Below the pieces are notes generated by a model. It was given only the letters and a program-made list of their open reading frames with translations. It made no database searches and was not told where the DNA came from. From Scilla litardierei (Eukaryota > Streptophyta > Magnoliopsida > Asparagales > Asparagaceae): DNA of 64,000 nucleotides. The DNA lies in NCBI GenBank assembly GCA_030789695.1, contig CM061132.1, forward strand, positions 31,272,418 to 31,336,417, written 5' to 3'. Shown in pieces: positions 43,770 through 55,608 of this stretch; the stretch's first letter is position 1, and each line of letters opens with the position of its first letter. The translations under genes were made by a program, and so were the position numbers.

Positions 43770-45339
43770 CTGGATTGATATCACCTATAGCAAAAGGCGG
43801 ATCCAGTATGTTTGCCGGTGCAGGCAACTGCTCCAACTGCTCTTTCTGTGGCTCTGCCAGATGCGTGTGTCTACGGACTCCAACGAACTCCAGCAATGCA
43901 TCCTCTAGCATTCCCACAAGGACTCCACATGTACCCTACAGAGAATAGGATGCATCAGTTCGCTGCAAAAAATTCACCCTCGTAATAAAAGTATCCCAAA
44001 GAGGATCGTCTATAGAAATATATGGAATAAATAATGGTGGACGATACTTCCCTGGAAATAATCCAATATCCTCACGTGCTGTGATAGCTGTCTCCATGGT
44101 GTCTTCTCTATACTGCTCAGGTAAATCTAGATCATAGGTGTGGACCTCATCAAGATGCTCCTCATCGTCGTCAGACTCATCCCAGCGCACCTTTTGATCA
44201 TATTCATATGCGTCCATGGGTGCTAACTCCTCGCTCTCCTCCTCGTATACATCCCATTGTACCTTTTGTTCATATGTATGTGTATCCTGCAAAAAGCACG
44301 ATGAGTCGTCAAAATCTGAATCACAAAAAACATCATACACGGGAGGAAAATCAAAGATAAAGGGCGAAGGAGTAAAGAGATCTCCCTGAAGGGGGGCCAA
44401 AAGCTCTGTGGGATAGTCCTCTGCGTCAGTGGAAGGATGAGGTGGCTGCGGAAGCTCTAATGGAGGTGGGTAGTGCTCGGGATCCTCATGAATGGCTGTG
44501 TCCTCGTCCCGATGCACGACCTCCTCGGTGATAAACTCTGGCTCCGTGTGTAATGCCTCCTCAAAAGCATGCTCTGGCTCGACAGTGTGCTTATTTGCCT
44601 TCTCATCAACTATCAATGTAGGCTCTCTCTGGAATGGTGATGCTGGCTGCTCAGGTATGTCAACTTGTGGGGATGTATCATGTGGAGGAGAATACCCGAA
44701 AGCAATCCGAAAATATAGTCTATCCCCCTCAAGACTGACATGGATGTCCTCCTCAATTTTTCCTGCAGCTGAAACACGGTTCATTACAAAATCTGCAAAT
44801 CGTAGCTCAAATGCATCACCTGTTGTAATGCTATCTGAACCGGTGAACCTCACTGACTCCAAGAGGCCATCCAATAATCTCTGAAATGCGTCCTCCTATG
44901 GATGCGTATATGACTCAGTTTCTGCTTCCTCCATGGCCTCTTCGTCCATCCATTCTTTATATGCAATAGTTGTATCGTAGGATGTGGGATCGATGACGGC
45001 ACATTCTGGCTCTGGTAATATGACCGGTGATGCTTCGTGCCCATAAAATGAAGAAGCAGAATTGATATCTTTGGAAATCCTCACAACCTTAAGCATGAGC
45101 GCATTTATTTCAAGTTCCCTCTTTACGCATTCCAATTGAAGGGCGCCCTTATCAAGCCCGGCTTGTATTTCAACTTGGTGTGCATGCATCTCATCAAAAA
45201 AAATCCTTTGTTTCACATCAAGCTCGAACCAGTGCGTTTCCTCAAAAAAATATTCTCCCATCTGAGCACTCTGATCATAATAGTATTCTTCCATCTGAGC
45301 ACTATGATCAAAATCTGTGGTCCACGTAGTATAATCCAT
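43770..45339 (-). pseudogene. Acidic protein of element V with conserved C-terminal box
   Basis: An ATG at 45339 opens MDYTTWTTDFDHSAQMEEYY, with a repeated D(H/Q)SAQM(E/G)EY unit. One frame runs to 43770 with two stops (44896-44898 and 43936-43938). The middle is acidic (YEEESEELAPMDAYEYDQ, DESDDDEEHLDEVHTYDLDL), has a Pro-rich part (HYPPPLELPQPPHPS), and ends PYISIDDPLWDTFITRV. The second stop (TAG) abuts GGT behind a TATTCTCTG run, like a 3' splice site. Beyond it the box reads AEPQKEQLEQLPAPANILDP then PFA. Module B of the element at 19274-25710 shows the same DDP(F/L)W and EQLP....ILDPPFA order. No gag core is visible and no known family is recognised. Confidence 0.6.
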
Positions 45340-45513
45340 ATCACCGGATCAACAAAGATAAATACCTGGAGAAAAATATCAGTTGCACAAAAGAATATAG
45401 AAATGATAATAATGGTGGCAGGGGTGAAAATTCCCTTTTTTTTAAAAAAAAATTTGTAGTCTAATCAACCTAATTGTGACAAATTGGCCCCCAACTGGAA
45501 ACACCTCCCCTAA

Positions 45514-47178
45514 TTGTGTTGAGGTGAACTAGTCGTAACTGAATAGAGAACCAAGCTCACGCTCACGCGCTATTGCCGGTCTATAGCAACCCTAAGATAG
45601 GGCCCAATCTCTTGCAAACCCTAGCCTAAGCCACTAGCATTAGGATCGACATCATCGTTCAATCGTCCCTCAAGCCCACTCTCGTGCAAACTCGAGTTAC
45701 GATCTAGGTTGTGATAGTTCGTATTCGTCCAATCTCTTGCAAACGAATATGGGTATAGATTTATAATAAAAATCCTAGCTTTGGTCCAATCTCTTGCAAA
45801 CCAAGTCTAGAGAATCTCGATTATAAACCTAAATCGAATATATAGGCCTTCCCATCGATTAGAATCTAATCTCTTGCAAACCCCAATCGATGGAAATTCC
45901 TAGCTATCCGTAATATATCAATCACAACCTAACCTTCTAGCAATTCTAGCAATTTAGAAATTCATTCATCACAAATCTGAAATTAGATCCATAGGGTTCA
46001 TCCCCATGAGCCCTAGAACATCAAATCTACTCAAGCATAGCAACAACGATATAGGAATCAATAAAAACCATTGCTTGCATGTGAAAAGATAGCAAATCAA
46101 AGATTCAAATAATAAGAATAAAAATACTTAGCTTTGATGAAGATCTTCAATCCAAATACAAGCTTTTAGATCCAAGAGGGGGCCTAGGGCATGGCCTAAC
46201 CTCTAAAATAATCCTAAGAAAACATATGGGAACCCCTCTAATGGTGGCTACAAAACCCTTATATAGTCTCCCAAAATCCTAGCAAATAACCCTAGAAACC
46301 CCTCAAATTTGTGCCCAAAAACAGCCCAAACCGCAACTTAAAATCTGGGCCCAGGCCGCACTCGGTCGGGTGGAACATGTGACCCGGCCGAGTGGAAATT
46401 CCATCACTGCAGCATCAACTTACAGAAATTCCCTAGATTTCATCCAACCTCCGATTTGCGAGTTCTTGGCGGCGTTGGAATCGTCATGAAGTCTACTATC
46501 CATAAAAAATATGAGAAAAATACTTTGATTGCTGGAATAATAGAAGATTTCAAAAGAGTGGGAGACTGTCTAAAAATCTGGGCGATGCGTGTCCTCGGCA
46601 TCACTCGGCCGAGCGGCAAATGTCACTCGGCCGAGGGGCTTTTGGTACTCGGCCGAGTCGGAGCTCATAGTCGACTGACGGATTACAGTAAGTCTGGTCT
46701 TTTGGATGCTGTCGTTCGTGTGCCACTCGGGCGAGTGGTGTCTCCATACTCGGACGAGTGGGATGTCGTCACTAGGCCGAGTGCACGTTAATCTTCAAGT
46801 AATTGCGTGTCCGATCTGGCCGGCCGAGCGGGCTTCTTTGCTCGGCCGAGTGACTCCTTCACTCGGCCGAGTGGCATGCTGAAAATGCCCCATCTTCATC
46901 ATTTCGCTTCCTCATCGCTCCTACGACGTTCTTTCTTCTTCCACTCGTCTTCTATCGCTGATAGGTCCTCAATAAGTCCATGAGCGATGCTCTGTTACGC
47001 GTGCAAGTCCTTTAAGCTCATTTTTGCTCCCAATTGCTCATATTTCCTGAAATCCGACAAAAACAAGAAATAGTGAAAAGTAACACAATATCATCGAATA
47101 ATCGTGAAAATAGCAATATGAGCAACCGAAATGGCATGCAAATATGCAGGAAAAAAGGTGTAAAATATGGACCGATCA
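45514..47178 (-). repeat. Element V right LTR, truncated
   Basis: Matches 40141-41783 closely to the terminal ACCGATCA. The equivalent of 39822-40140 is missing and is replaced by unrelated internal sequence (45340-45513). The PBS that should follow is therefore gone. Confidence 0.85.
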
Positions 47179-47183
47179 ATAAT

Positions 47184-48360
47184 TATGAGATAATTATAGT
47201 ATGATGATACAAATCAAACTTATAGGTACTTGTTGGAGAACATGTAATAGATAGACTCGCTATGAGATCATTACATGGATTAGTGTCATAAATGATCACA
47301 TAATAGTTATGTCATATAATCCTTAGAGCTGATATCATCACAGATTCCTACATAAGGAACATCATGTTTTGACATAACCAAACATTATCTTTAATCACGG
47401 AATCGTAAAGGTTATGGTTGAACATGATGTGAATTATGCAGAGGAAAGTGAACGAATAAGATGGAATTTTTCCCTCTCCTATGAGAGAGATATCTAATGG
47501 GCCCCTCGATAAGTATGACTGGAAAATGCATGGTCGTGCTCAAATGAATGTCATTTGATTTTATCAGTCTACTTAGAAAGCGAGAAATTAAATGTTTGAA
47601 CAATATAAGTATGACACTGCCCATGACTTTTGTTCAAATCAGATATCGTGTGACAAAAGGATTATGACATGTTCTATTGGTTAGGTTAATATCGGACTAA
47701 CGATATTCATATTAATTGGGTAATCATAATGTCTTGCTAGAGACCAATTATGACTCGTGGGCTTTTAATGGGATTAAGCACACTGCCAATTTGATATGAC
47801 CCTATTGGATCGCACATAAAGAACGTAATGGATATGATAGGGTTTAAATGTGATTTTGAATTCGATTTGAAATTTGTAATAAGGCAAAATATCTTAACCT
47901 TCAGATATTGTATCTTGTTAAGATATTATCCCTAAGATATCGTCGCATAACTGAACTACGTTAATGGGTTAACGTGATATTTTTATCCCTAAGATATCGT
48001 CGCGTAACTGGAATACGATAAGGGGTTAACGTGGGATTCTATATAAGATATAGAAAGAGGATTTTCAAATTTTACGTTTTTTATCGATCTCCTCCGTTTT
48101 TGAGAAAAATAAAGAGCGAAGAAACCCTAGTTGCGGAGAAGGAGGTAGCACCCTCGCAATTCCTATTCGTGACGTTCGCGTGTGGATACCAATTGAGGGT
48201 GGTCGTTCGTAGAGCAGCACCTGTAGTTCGACATTCAGATCGTCACAAAGGTTAGTAATATATTTGAATCAATTAGAAACGCATGGATCTTGGAAGGTTT
48301 CTATTTTCTGCTGCGTATAAACTAGTTATGAATGATAGAAACCCTAATAGAACTGATGAT
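47184..48360. other. Unclassified AT-rich block splitting the aORF (intron or degraded insertion)
   Basis: Together with 39571-39731 this separates the two halves of the aORF. It contains two near-identical 58-bp-spaced copies of a segment with TATCCCTAAGATATCGTCGC (around 47929-47985 and 47986-48035). These are followed by a TATA-like TATATAAGATATAGAAAG near 48040 and a CCCTAGTTGCGGAGAAGG leader-like stretch. That layout resembles an LTR promoter, but I could not find matching ends or a partner copy. It could instead be an aORF intron. Confidence 0.35.
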
Positions 48361-50195
48361 GGGGTGTCTCGATTCCTCCCCTCAAGAATCTGGGTTGGTA
48401 CATGATAACAGCCTGCCAAGGCAGGAAGCTATTTGAGTATCTCCCTACCTCGAATTCAAATTGGAAGGATGAGTTTGTATTTGTGGACTTTCAAGGCGAG
48501 GCGAGCTTTTTGCACCGGATGGGATGTCCCTAATTTGGGTTTAGCCGAGGACAAGCCTTTATCCAAAAAGAAGAAGGAAGCCGTCGATGCATTGTCGAAC
48601 CTGCCAGAGAGTATAATGAAGACAGAGTGGTTGTAGTCCGACTTGGTGTTGCGTCGGACTGTATGGACGAAATGTCGATCCAATTCTGCTCATCAACTGT
48701 TCGATCTTCGTTTTACTTCATAACTTGTTTTTACTTGCAGGCATGGTTGGTCTGGAGTACCAGATAGACCCTGCGTTGAGGGAGGTGGTCGAGGCTTCTA
48801 TCTGAGAAGCTAAGGAGAGCATGTTATCTTCTCGAGTGCCCCTTCTGGAGTAAGGAGTGACACGAACCTCAGAGGATTTGCCCATTGTCGCTTATGGGGC
48901 TCCTCAGTTGGCTTGTCTCCCGCAGAAGAAAAAGGATAAACCCCCCACCGAATTTGAGGTGCAGTTGAGGGGAAGAAAAGGAGGCGGCAGCTTCGTCTTA
49001 GTAACTCGGAGCTGTCTGGGTCGACTGATGCTGTGGGTCGGCTTGCGCCTTCGGATGTATGCCAATTGCGTGGCGAGGCCCATCTTCACGAGCAGGAACA
49101 TTGAGCTCTTTTAGAGGGAGATTCAGGGGAAACCCGACCTCCTCCGGAGCCCCTTCTGCATCAGGATTCCTAGCCTTGGGGGCTTGTTCCATACAGTGTC
49201 TTTGGCTGAGGATATTCCTGAAGAATTCAGATCACTTTTGCTGGAAATTCAATTGCCTCAAGCCCCATTTGATTGTTCCGTGGAGAAGCTCCTTCAAATG
49301 GAATTTCTAATCAAGAGAGACGATTCTGCTCTTCTGGATTGCTGGACCACCTCTCGGATAGTAGAAAACACGACCCTTCCGTAGGATAGGGCCGTTCTGG
49401 AGAGGGTCGATTAGGAGAGGCTCACTTCAATTACAGTCTACGTGAATGTCTAGGTAACTATTGCGCTAGCCTTCATATGGATGAAACAGGCATGGATGTT
49501 GACCGCTGTGACTGGTATGCAGTCTCTCATGGCCAATGCTGTGTTGCGTCGACACGCATTGGCGGTGACCAACCATGAAGTCACCTTAGGGGCCGTCAAG
49601 AAGGCCGTGGAGAAATCTCAGGCAGAGCTGGATAGACTGGTGCTTCTGTGTAAACTGAGACGATCACGGGTGCTTGAACTTAAGCATGAGTTAAGTGAGT
49701 CTCATAAGAAGGAAGCTGCCCAATCCACCTCGAGAGAACGAGTGAAAAAAACACTTCTGAGTAGAAAGGCATGTAGGAAGTCAGGGAGAACGAGCTCCTC
49801 GCCCGACTTGCCGACAGCTTTCGGGAGTTGACGCAGAGGCCATAGCGGAGAAGGCGGTCCAAGAATATAAGGATTCATTGCCTGACTTCGACGAACTGTA
49901 TACACAGGGGTATGAGTGATGTCGGTCGGAAGTGAAGGATCGATTCCCTGATATCGCCATTAAGATTGACCAGATCCCTGTGCTGTTCCTCCTCATCGAT
50001 CGCGATGATTTAAGTCAAGGCATAGAGGGGACCGCTCCTGTTGGCGAAATTATCACCACGACGGGTGACGATGCTGATGTTGGTGCTACGGGGGATCAAG
50101 AGCAAGTTACTGTGCTTGAGGGAGACCAAGGGCATCGTGACTTATTGAAGAATCTTGATGCTCTTCTTATCACACCAAAATCTTCAAATGTATAG
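48361..50195 (+). pseudogene. Element II antisense accessory ORF (aORF), C-terminal part, degraded
   Basis: The plus strand resumes with GWYMITACQGRKLFEYLPTS, NSNWKDEFVFVDFQGEASF and PNLGLAEDKPLSKKKKEAVD. These align in order with IYISARPKMSLVLGLPSS and KRWKGEYVFVV of the aORF at 12174-12855. Further on, 49184-49384 and 49481-49831 give segments rich in E, K, L and Q (for example EKSQAELDRLVLLCKL), as in the coiled C-terminal half of such proteins. Stops at many points rule out a product. Its plus-strand direction is antisense to gag of the same element. Confidence is high for the first 300 bases and lower beyond 48750. Confidence 0.6.
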
Positions 50196-50369
50196 GGGTA
50201 ATTGCCATATAAATTATGACGATTTTGTAATGTAGTATAATGCCAGAAAAATTGACTTATATCTCTCTGTTTGTCATCGCTCATATGGGTGGTCGTAGTG
50301 CTTGATGGCCCCTTTCGACGGGTTGAACCCTTGCTCAAGATGGCCGGGGTTAAGTCATCGAACCATGTC

Positions 50370-51515
50370 CGATTTAGACCACCTCGTTCAGTTGCAATGG
50401 AGGTGGCCCCCTCATCTTACTGTAGACGACACGAGAGGGTCATTCAGTGGCGAGGGTGTGACCCCTTCGACTGATGGCTGACGACGTTGAAAGGGTTGTT
50501 CAGTGGGGAGGGGGCGTCCCCTTCGACTTACGGCTGACGACCCTTTCCCCTTCGACTTACGGCTGACGACACGAAAGGGTCGTTCAGTGGGAAGGGAGTG
50601 GCCCTTTAGACTTACGGCTGACGACTCGAAAGGGTCATTCAGTGGTGAGGGGGTGTCCCCCTCGTCTTATGGCTGACGACGTTAGAGGGTCATTTAGTGG
50701 CGAGAGGGTGGCCCCTTCGACTTGCGGCTGACGACCCAAAAGGGTCGTTTAGTGGCAAGGTGGTGGCCCCTTTAACTTACGGCTGACAACTTGAAAGGTT
50801 CGTTCAGTGGCGAGGGGGTGGCCCTGTCGACTTACAACCGACGACTCGAAAGGGTCGTTCCTTAGCGAGGGGGTGGCCCCTCAACTTACATCTGACAATG
50901 CAAGAGGGTCATTCAATGGCGAGGGGGTGGCACCTTCAACTTACGTCTGACGACGTGGGAGGGTCATTCAGTGGTGAGGGTGTGGCCCCTCGACTTACGA
51001 CTGACGATACAAAAGGTTCATTCAGTGACGAGGGGGTGGCCCATTCGACTTACGTCTGATGACTCGAAAGGGTCGTTCAGTGGTGAGGGGGTGGCTCCTT
51101 CGACTTATGGCGGACGGCTCTAAAAGGTTGTTCAGTGGCGAGGGGGTGGCCCCTTCGATTTATGTTTGACGACACGAAAGGGTCATTCAGTGGTGAGGGG
51201 GTGGCCCCTTCGACTTTAGGCTGACGACTCAAAAGGGTCATTCAGTGGCGAGGGGTGGCCCCTTCGACTTACGTCTGACGACTCGAAATGGTCGTTCAGT
51301 GGCAAGGGGGTGGCCCATTCGACTTACGTTTGACGACTCGAAAGGGTCGTTCAATGGCGAGGGGGTGGCCCCTTCGACTTACGGCTAATGAATCAAAATG
51401 GTTGTTCAGTGGCGAGGGAGTGGCCCCTTCGAATTGCGTCTAATGACTCAGAAGGGTCGTTCAGTGTCGAGGGGATGGCCCCTTCGACTTACGTCTGACG
51501 ACTTGAAAGGGTGCA
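50370..51515. repeat. Minisatellite, about 20 units of 55-60 bp
   Basis: A tandem array repeats a unit built around GGGTCGTTCAGTGGCGAGGG, GTGGCCCCTTCGACTTACG and a CTGACGAC block. I count roughly 20 copies by eye. Units vary by substitutions and a few bases of length. The array lies between gag and the antisense ORF of element II. Tat-lineage elements are known to carry variable tandem repeats in untranslated regions, and these can seed genomic satellites. The 365 bases between the array and gag (51516-51880) hold no feature I recognise. Confidence 0.9.
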
Positions 51516-51879
51516 TAAGTCAGTTTTCATCAATACGATTGTTAAATGAATGTGGTCCATCTATATTTTCCTAAGGATCGGATCCTTGTAACGAGGAGAT
51601 TGATGGGTAATTCCTACAAAATTTATAAATGCTCTATCGAATAAAGTTGTTTCGAAAAGGAAGCAGACTTGTATTGATGAAAGACAAACATGTTTAATAA
51701 AGGAAGAAAAAAGCGTACATGCATTTTTTATTTTCGCCCAGGACCGTTCTCTTTTTACGCCTTTATTTGATCTTGAACTTAGATTGCTAATCGACCACCT
51801 TGGTGACAGGTGACCCTGTCATCTTGCCCTTTTGCTTCGAGGCACCTTCTTTGCTTGGCTAGTTGCTGACAGGGTTCTT

Positions 51880-53350
51880 AGGGTTTCTTTTTAAGTGTCC
51901 AACAATCATTGATATCATGCCCATAATCATTGTTGTACTTGCAGAATTTAAGGCCATCCCCCCCTTTTCATATTTTCCCTTCTTGACGGACTCTTGAACA
52001 AGTTCCTCTTGTTGGGCATAAGCTAGGAGCTCTGCCTTGGGAGCGTTTGGTCTTGCATAAACTGGGCGCTCCTTGCTTCGAGGGCTCCTTTCCCTCTATC
52101 TATTATCTCGAGGTTCCTGGCGAGGGGTTCACTGGGATTGCTTTTCTCGTTTAGCATCCCCACGACGGGCAGAAGTGCCTTTTTCAGTAGTTTCAGTTGT
52201 CTCCTCCAATTCTTCAAAGACGATGAACCAATCTGTTATATTGAACAAATCTATGAGGTTGTTAGGTGGAAACTGGTGGAGGGCCCTCTGCAAATGCTTG
52301 TTCCACACTGCTTGAGTAAAAGACGCGATGACAGTCACATCCGACGTGTCCTCTACCTCGAGCCTTTCGTCATTGAACCATTGGACAAGGGCTCGGATTG
52401 ACTCTTTTTCCTTCTACTTGAAAATGAAGAGGTGGGAGGACTTTCTCTTCGGACACCGACCCGCTACAAATTGCCTGCAAAAAAATCGGCCAATTCGTCA
52501 AATGCCCCGATACAGTCATCGGGCAATCCGTTGTACCACCCTTCCGCCGTCTTAATTAGGATAATGTGGAAAGCTCGGCAGATGTATGGCTCGTCTTCTC
52601 CATGAAGCATCATCACGTTTAGGTATTTACGGACATGGGCCCATGGGTCGCCTTTGTCGTCATACATCGACAGGGAGGGAGCTTGAACTTTGGGAGGAAA
52701 GGAGTAGACGTGATGTTCTCCTTCAACGGGGTCCATCGAATTGTGGGATGTGTATGTTGGAATCGCCAATCCCCACCTTGGAGGCAAGTAGCTCCTGAGG
52801 ATCGGTTAGGAATTTATTTTGCCTCTCTCCTCTCTTTTTCACCTTTAAAATCGAGAGAGTTGTGGCCTTAAGTGACCTCATTTATTACCTGATACATGAT
52901 GCTACGAGTTGCACGTCTATAGTTGGAGGGATTGGGTCCCCCTAAAGGTCGAAAGCACAGTTTTCATTCCCATTTTCGCCATTATGGTGAGATGTATGCA
53001 TTGTATTAAGTGGTGCATTCTCCTGTCGATATGTTCTTGGATCTCTTGGATCCCTAGGCATGGCAGCATCCCTCATCAATGCCAGAGTTGGATTTGGAGG
53101 AGGTAGTTACTCATTTGCAAGCGGCGGGCCTCCCATGCTTTGGCGCACCACGGCTGCCAATGCGTTGATGCTCTTGTCGACCTGCTCTGCAAATCGATTG
53201 AATTGCTCGCGAGACACCTTAGGCACCTTAATTGCCCTTCTAGGTCCTTTTGATGAGGATGCGGAGTCTGTGCATCCTCCACCTGGACATTCTTCGCATT
53301 CTGATTCTCGTTTGGACCAGGTTTGGTCCGACGTTTCTGGGTCCATCCGA
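51880..53350 (-). pseudogene. gag: Element II gag, degraded (Tat-type)
   Basis: This is the structural polyprotein that would form the cytoplasmic particle. Fragments on the minus strand appear in order: a leader region starting MDPETSDQ near 53349, a polar region with VPKVSREQFNRFAEQVDKSI, the capsid-like core around 52787-52464 (KVQAPSLSMYDDKGDPWAHV, YICRAFHIILIKTAEGWYNG), a continuation at 52338-52129, and a zinc-knuckle remnant near 51945-51890 (CKYNNDYGHDINDC). Several frame changes and stops separate them, so no intact product is possible. The pattern of core followed by knuckle matches Retrotrans_gag proteins of plant Gypsy elements. It lies just downstream of the PBS, as expected. Confidence 0.8.
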
Positions 53351-53390
53351 TATAGCTTGTTAATTGCTCTGGGATGTCGAACTGATGAAA

Positions 53391-53409
53391 TTTTCCACAG
53401 ACTGTGCCA
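53391..53409 (-). other. Element II primer-binding site
   Basis: Two bases inside the LTR boundary, the minus strand reads TGGCACAGTCTGTGG followed by an A-rich run. This closely resembles the TGGCACCGTCTGTGGG at the same place in the Tat element at 6843. I cannot assign the tRNA. Confidence 0.65.
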
Positions 53410-53411
53410 AA

Positions 53412-53993
53412 TGTTAAGGCCAAAAATGACCAAAACAATAATGATGCTAACGTGGACACTTACTTGTTGAGTAGGAGCATCGTCAGTCGGTTGAATGAGA
53501 CCCTAAGTTAGTAGAACTGGGGTTGTTGATAGTTGGTAGATGACTTGCAATGCTTGTTCGACCCTCGAATGGATCGAGCCTCGGTCGATTGATGTTGAGA
53601 AGCACCGGCACGACCTTCTCGCTGGATTAGGCTTCGATGATCTGCACCACAAGGAAGCGTCAAGGGGGTCGGATCTGGGTCCCGACCTAAATCCCATCCG
53701 ATGCTTAAGTTAGAACGGGACTTAAGGGAGGAAGCTTGGAGCAGCTGGAATCGACCCACGGATTACGGTCATCAATTATGGTGCCCCGATCTTCCCCTTA
53801 ATCGGGGTAACTGTCACCCACATATCTGCTATTTATGAGCTCATCTTCAATCTCACGTTCAATTGGCGGGAGTGCAACGGGCGAATGGTATGTTGGCTTT
53901 GTCTGAGTTAGCTTCAGGCTTCTTTCGTGGTCTTTGTGGGCTTTAGTCGCCTGTCGAATGAGCCCCCTTAAGTGCTGGCCCGATGATGCAATA
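53412..53993 (-). repeat. Element II right LTR (5' LTR in minus orientation)
   Basis: It begins TGTTAAGG and ends GATGCAATA, where the left LTR has GACGCAACA, so the terminal CA has mutated to TA. It is followed directly by the TSD GGTAT. Compared with the two halves of the left LTR it carries an internal deletion near 53760. Confidence 0.85.
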
Positions 53994-54309
53994 GGTATAT
54001 ACGTGGATTTGGAGAAGGTCTAAGCATTCAAAAAGGGCAAAGCAAGAGTGTGAATTTGAAACTTATTGCTCATAACAATCACAATAATAAATAAAATTTG
54101 CTAGGACTGTAATTCATACGAGGTTGTCCATGCTAACTGTTGAAAAACCTGATGACTGCAACACGAATACGCAAAAGACTTCATGAATAAGAAACAAGAT
54201 ATCCACTGGTGCTGTCAAACATCTAAACAGATGAATGAATATACAGAATAAACAAACATGAGCATGTATTCTAATTCATTTGATGAAGTTTTAATTTATA
54301 TAACACACA

Positions 54310-55608
54310 AACTTGCTTGTGGGTTTTCTCATTACTTCATGTGGCAACAAAATGCCCTAGTGAAGATCCGTCGCTATTCTAAACCCCATGACAGGCTCCT
54401 TGACTACAAAATACAATGCAAAAACTGAATTCACTATTCACGCAACGGATAACAAACCGAATGGAAAAGCACCTAACGTCTCCTTGACCAAAAATGAATA
54501 GCGAAAAAGCATATGACGATCATTGTGCAATACCGTAGCAAAATAAATTCATGAATATACATAATCCTTTCAATCCTATCGGACCGGGTTGGGCGGCCCG
54601 AATTTTTATCGAGCCGCATCGAAATGGCCCGAAGTTTTATCGAACCGGGACGGCTCGGTCCTTTAAGAAAACTAGGCCGGGCCAGGCCGAATTGCCACCC
54701 TAGGACTGGCTAGTCGGTACTGACTTGACTTATTGCGGTTGATGATCTTTTCTGTATTTTCCAACCTAACCCATTACTGTTACTGACCTGATCGTTAGTA
54801 TAGACTCAACACGTACTACTTGTTAGCTTGACTTATTATTATTGCCGATCTGATCTGCGTTGCTAATGCCGACCAATTCTGATTGTCTTTACCTGTTTTT
54901 GTGTTCTATGTGTTTGCTGTTACTGATCTATTCATCATGTTCTGCTTGCCGACCAGTTCAGTATGTTCTGTTTGCTGAAGTATTTTTGTTTACCAAACTG
55001 TTATCTCTGACCTAAAACATTTAACTGATCTGCTATTGTTGGCCTGATCTATTACTGATTCGTCGTTACCAACTGGACCTGTTGTTATTTGGTCTGATCT
55101 ATTGATTGCCAAACTGTCCATGGATTATCGATCTGTTTCAGTGTTGCTCTTATTGACGGGTTGTCAGTCTTTAGGCGTGGCAGAATAGTACGATCAGTTT
55201 AGTTAAGTGTCGACCATGAATCTCATCCTGAGCTGTGTTTTAATTTACATTTCTAACATATTATTTTCAACTCTTGTGTGTTTCCTCATTACTTCATGTG
55301 GCAACAAAATGCCCTAGTGAAGATCCATCGCTGTTCTAACCCCATGACAGGCTCCTTGACTACATAATATAATGCAAATGCTGAATTCACTAATCACGCC
55401 ATCGGATAACAAACCAAATGGAAAAGCACTTAACATCTCCTTGACCAAAAATGAATAGCAAAAAAGTAAATGACGATCATTGTGCAATACTGTAGCAACA
55501 TAAGTTAATGAATGTACATAATCCTTTCAACCCTATTGGACCGGTTTGGGGGCTCGAATTTTTATCGGGCCGCACCGAAACGGTCCGAAGTTTTATCAGA
55601 CCGGGTCG
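54310..55608. repeat. Tandem duplication of about 960 bp within the family B LTR
   Basis: 54310-54670 matches 55270-55608 (TTACTTCATGTGGCAACAAA and onward). 54650-55260 matches 61322-61930 beyond the nested element. The second copy is therefore split by element VI. Confidence 0.85.

Larger units (their letters stand above)
39737..47178 (-). mobile_element. Element V: Athila-like non-autonomous retrotransposon, minus orientation, rearranged
   Basis: On the minus strand the order is partial LTR (47178-45514), acidic ORF (45339-43770), CATTAAGGACAATG hairpin (43336), PPT (41796-41784), full LTR (41783-39822), then a PBS remnant and short leader (39815-39737). There is no pol. ATAAT flanks both ends (39732-39736, 47179-47183), which may be a TSD. 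The left end is not a normal LTR terminus, because PBS-like sequence lies outside the LTR. The first LTR has lost its U5 end and its own PBS. Athila affinity rests on the PBS remnant, the LTR end (TGATCA) and the 3' hairpin-purine motif. Confidence 0.7.
219..53993 (-). mobile_element. Element II: outer Ty3/Gypsy Tat-type retrotransposon, minus orientation, heavily nested
   Basis: The element runs from TGTTAAGG at 219 to 53993 and is flanked by GGTAT on both sides. Read on the minus strand the order is 5' LTR (53993-53412), PBS (53409-53391), gag (about 53350-51880), minisatellite (51515-50370), an antisense accessory ORF on the plus strand (39144-50195, interrupted), PPT next to 38880, and 3' LTR (38879-38462 plus 545-219). 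No pol domain is visible, so this copy is non-autonomous or pol-deleted. Its left LTR is split by the Copia element, and its internal region by the second Athila-like element. The Tat assignment rests on gag, the antisense ORF and a PBS resembling that of the Tat element at 6843. The outer ends are well supported; internal losses are inferred. Confidence 0.8.

Noticed and set aside
50370..51515. Regularly spaced repeats resembling a CRISPR array
   Set aside because: The units are contiguous tandem repeats with no unique spacers, in a plant retrotransposon, so a minisatellite explains them.
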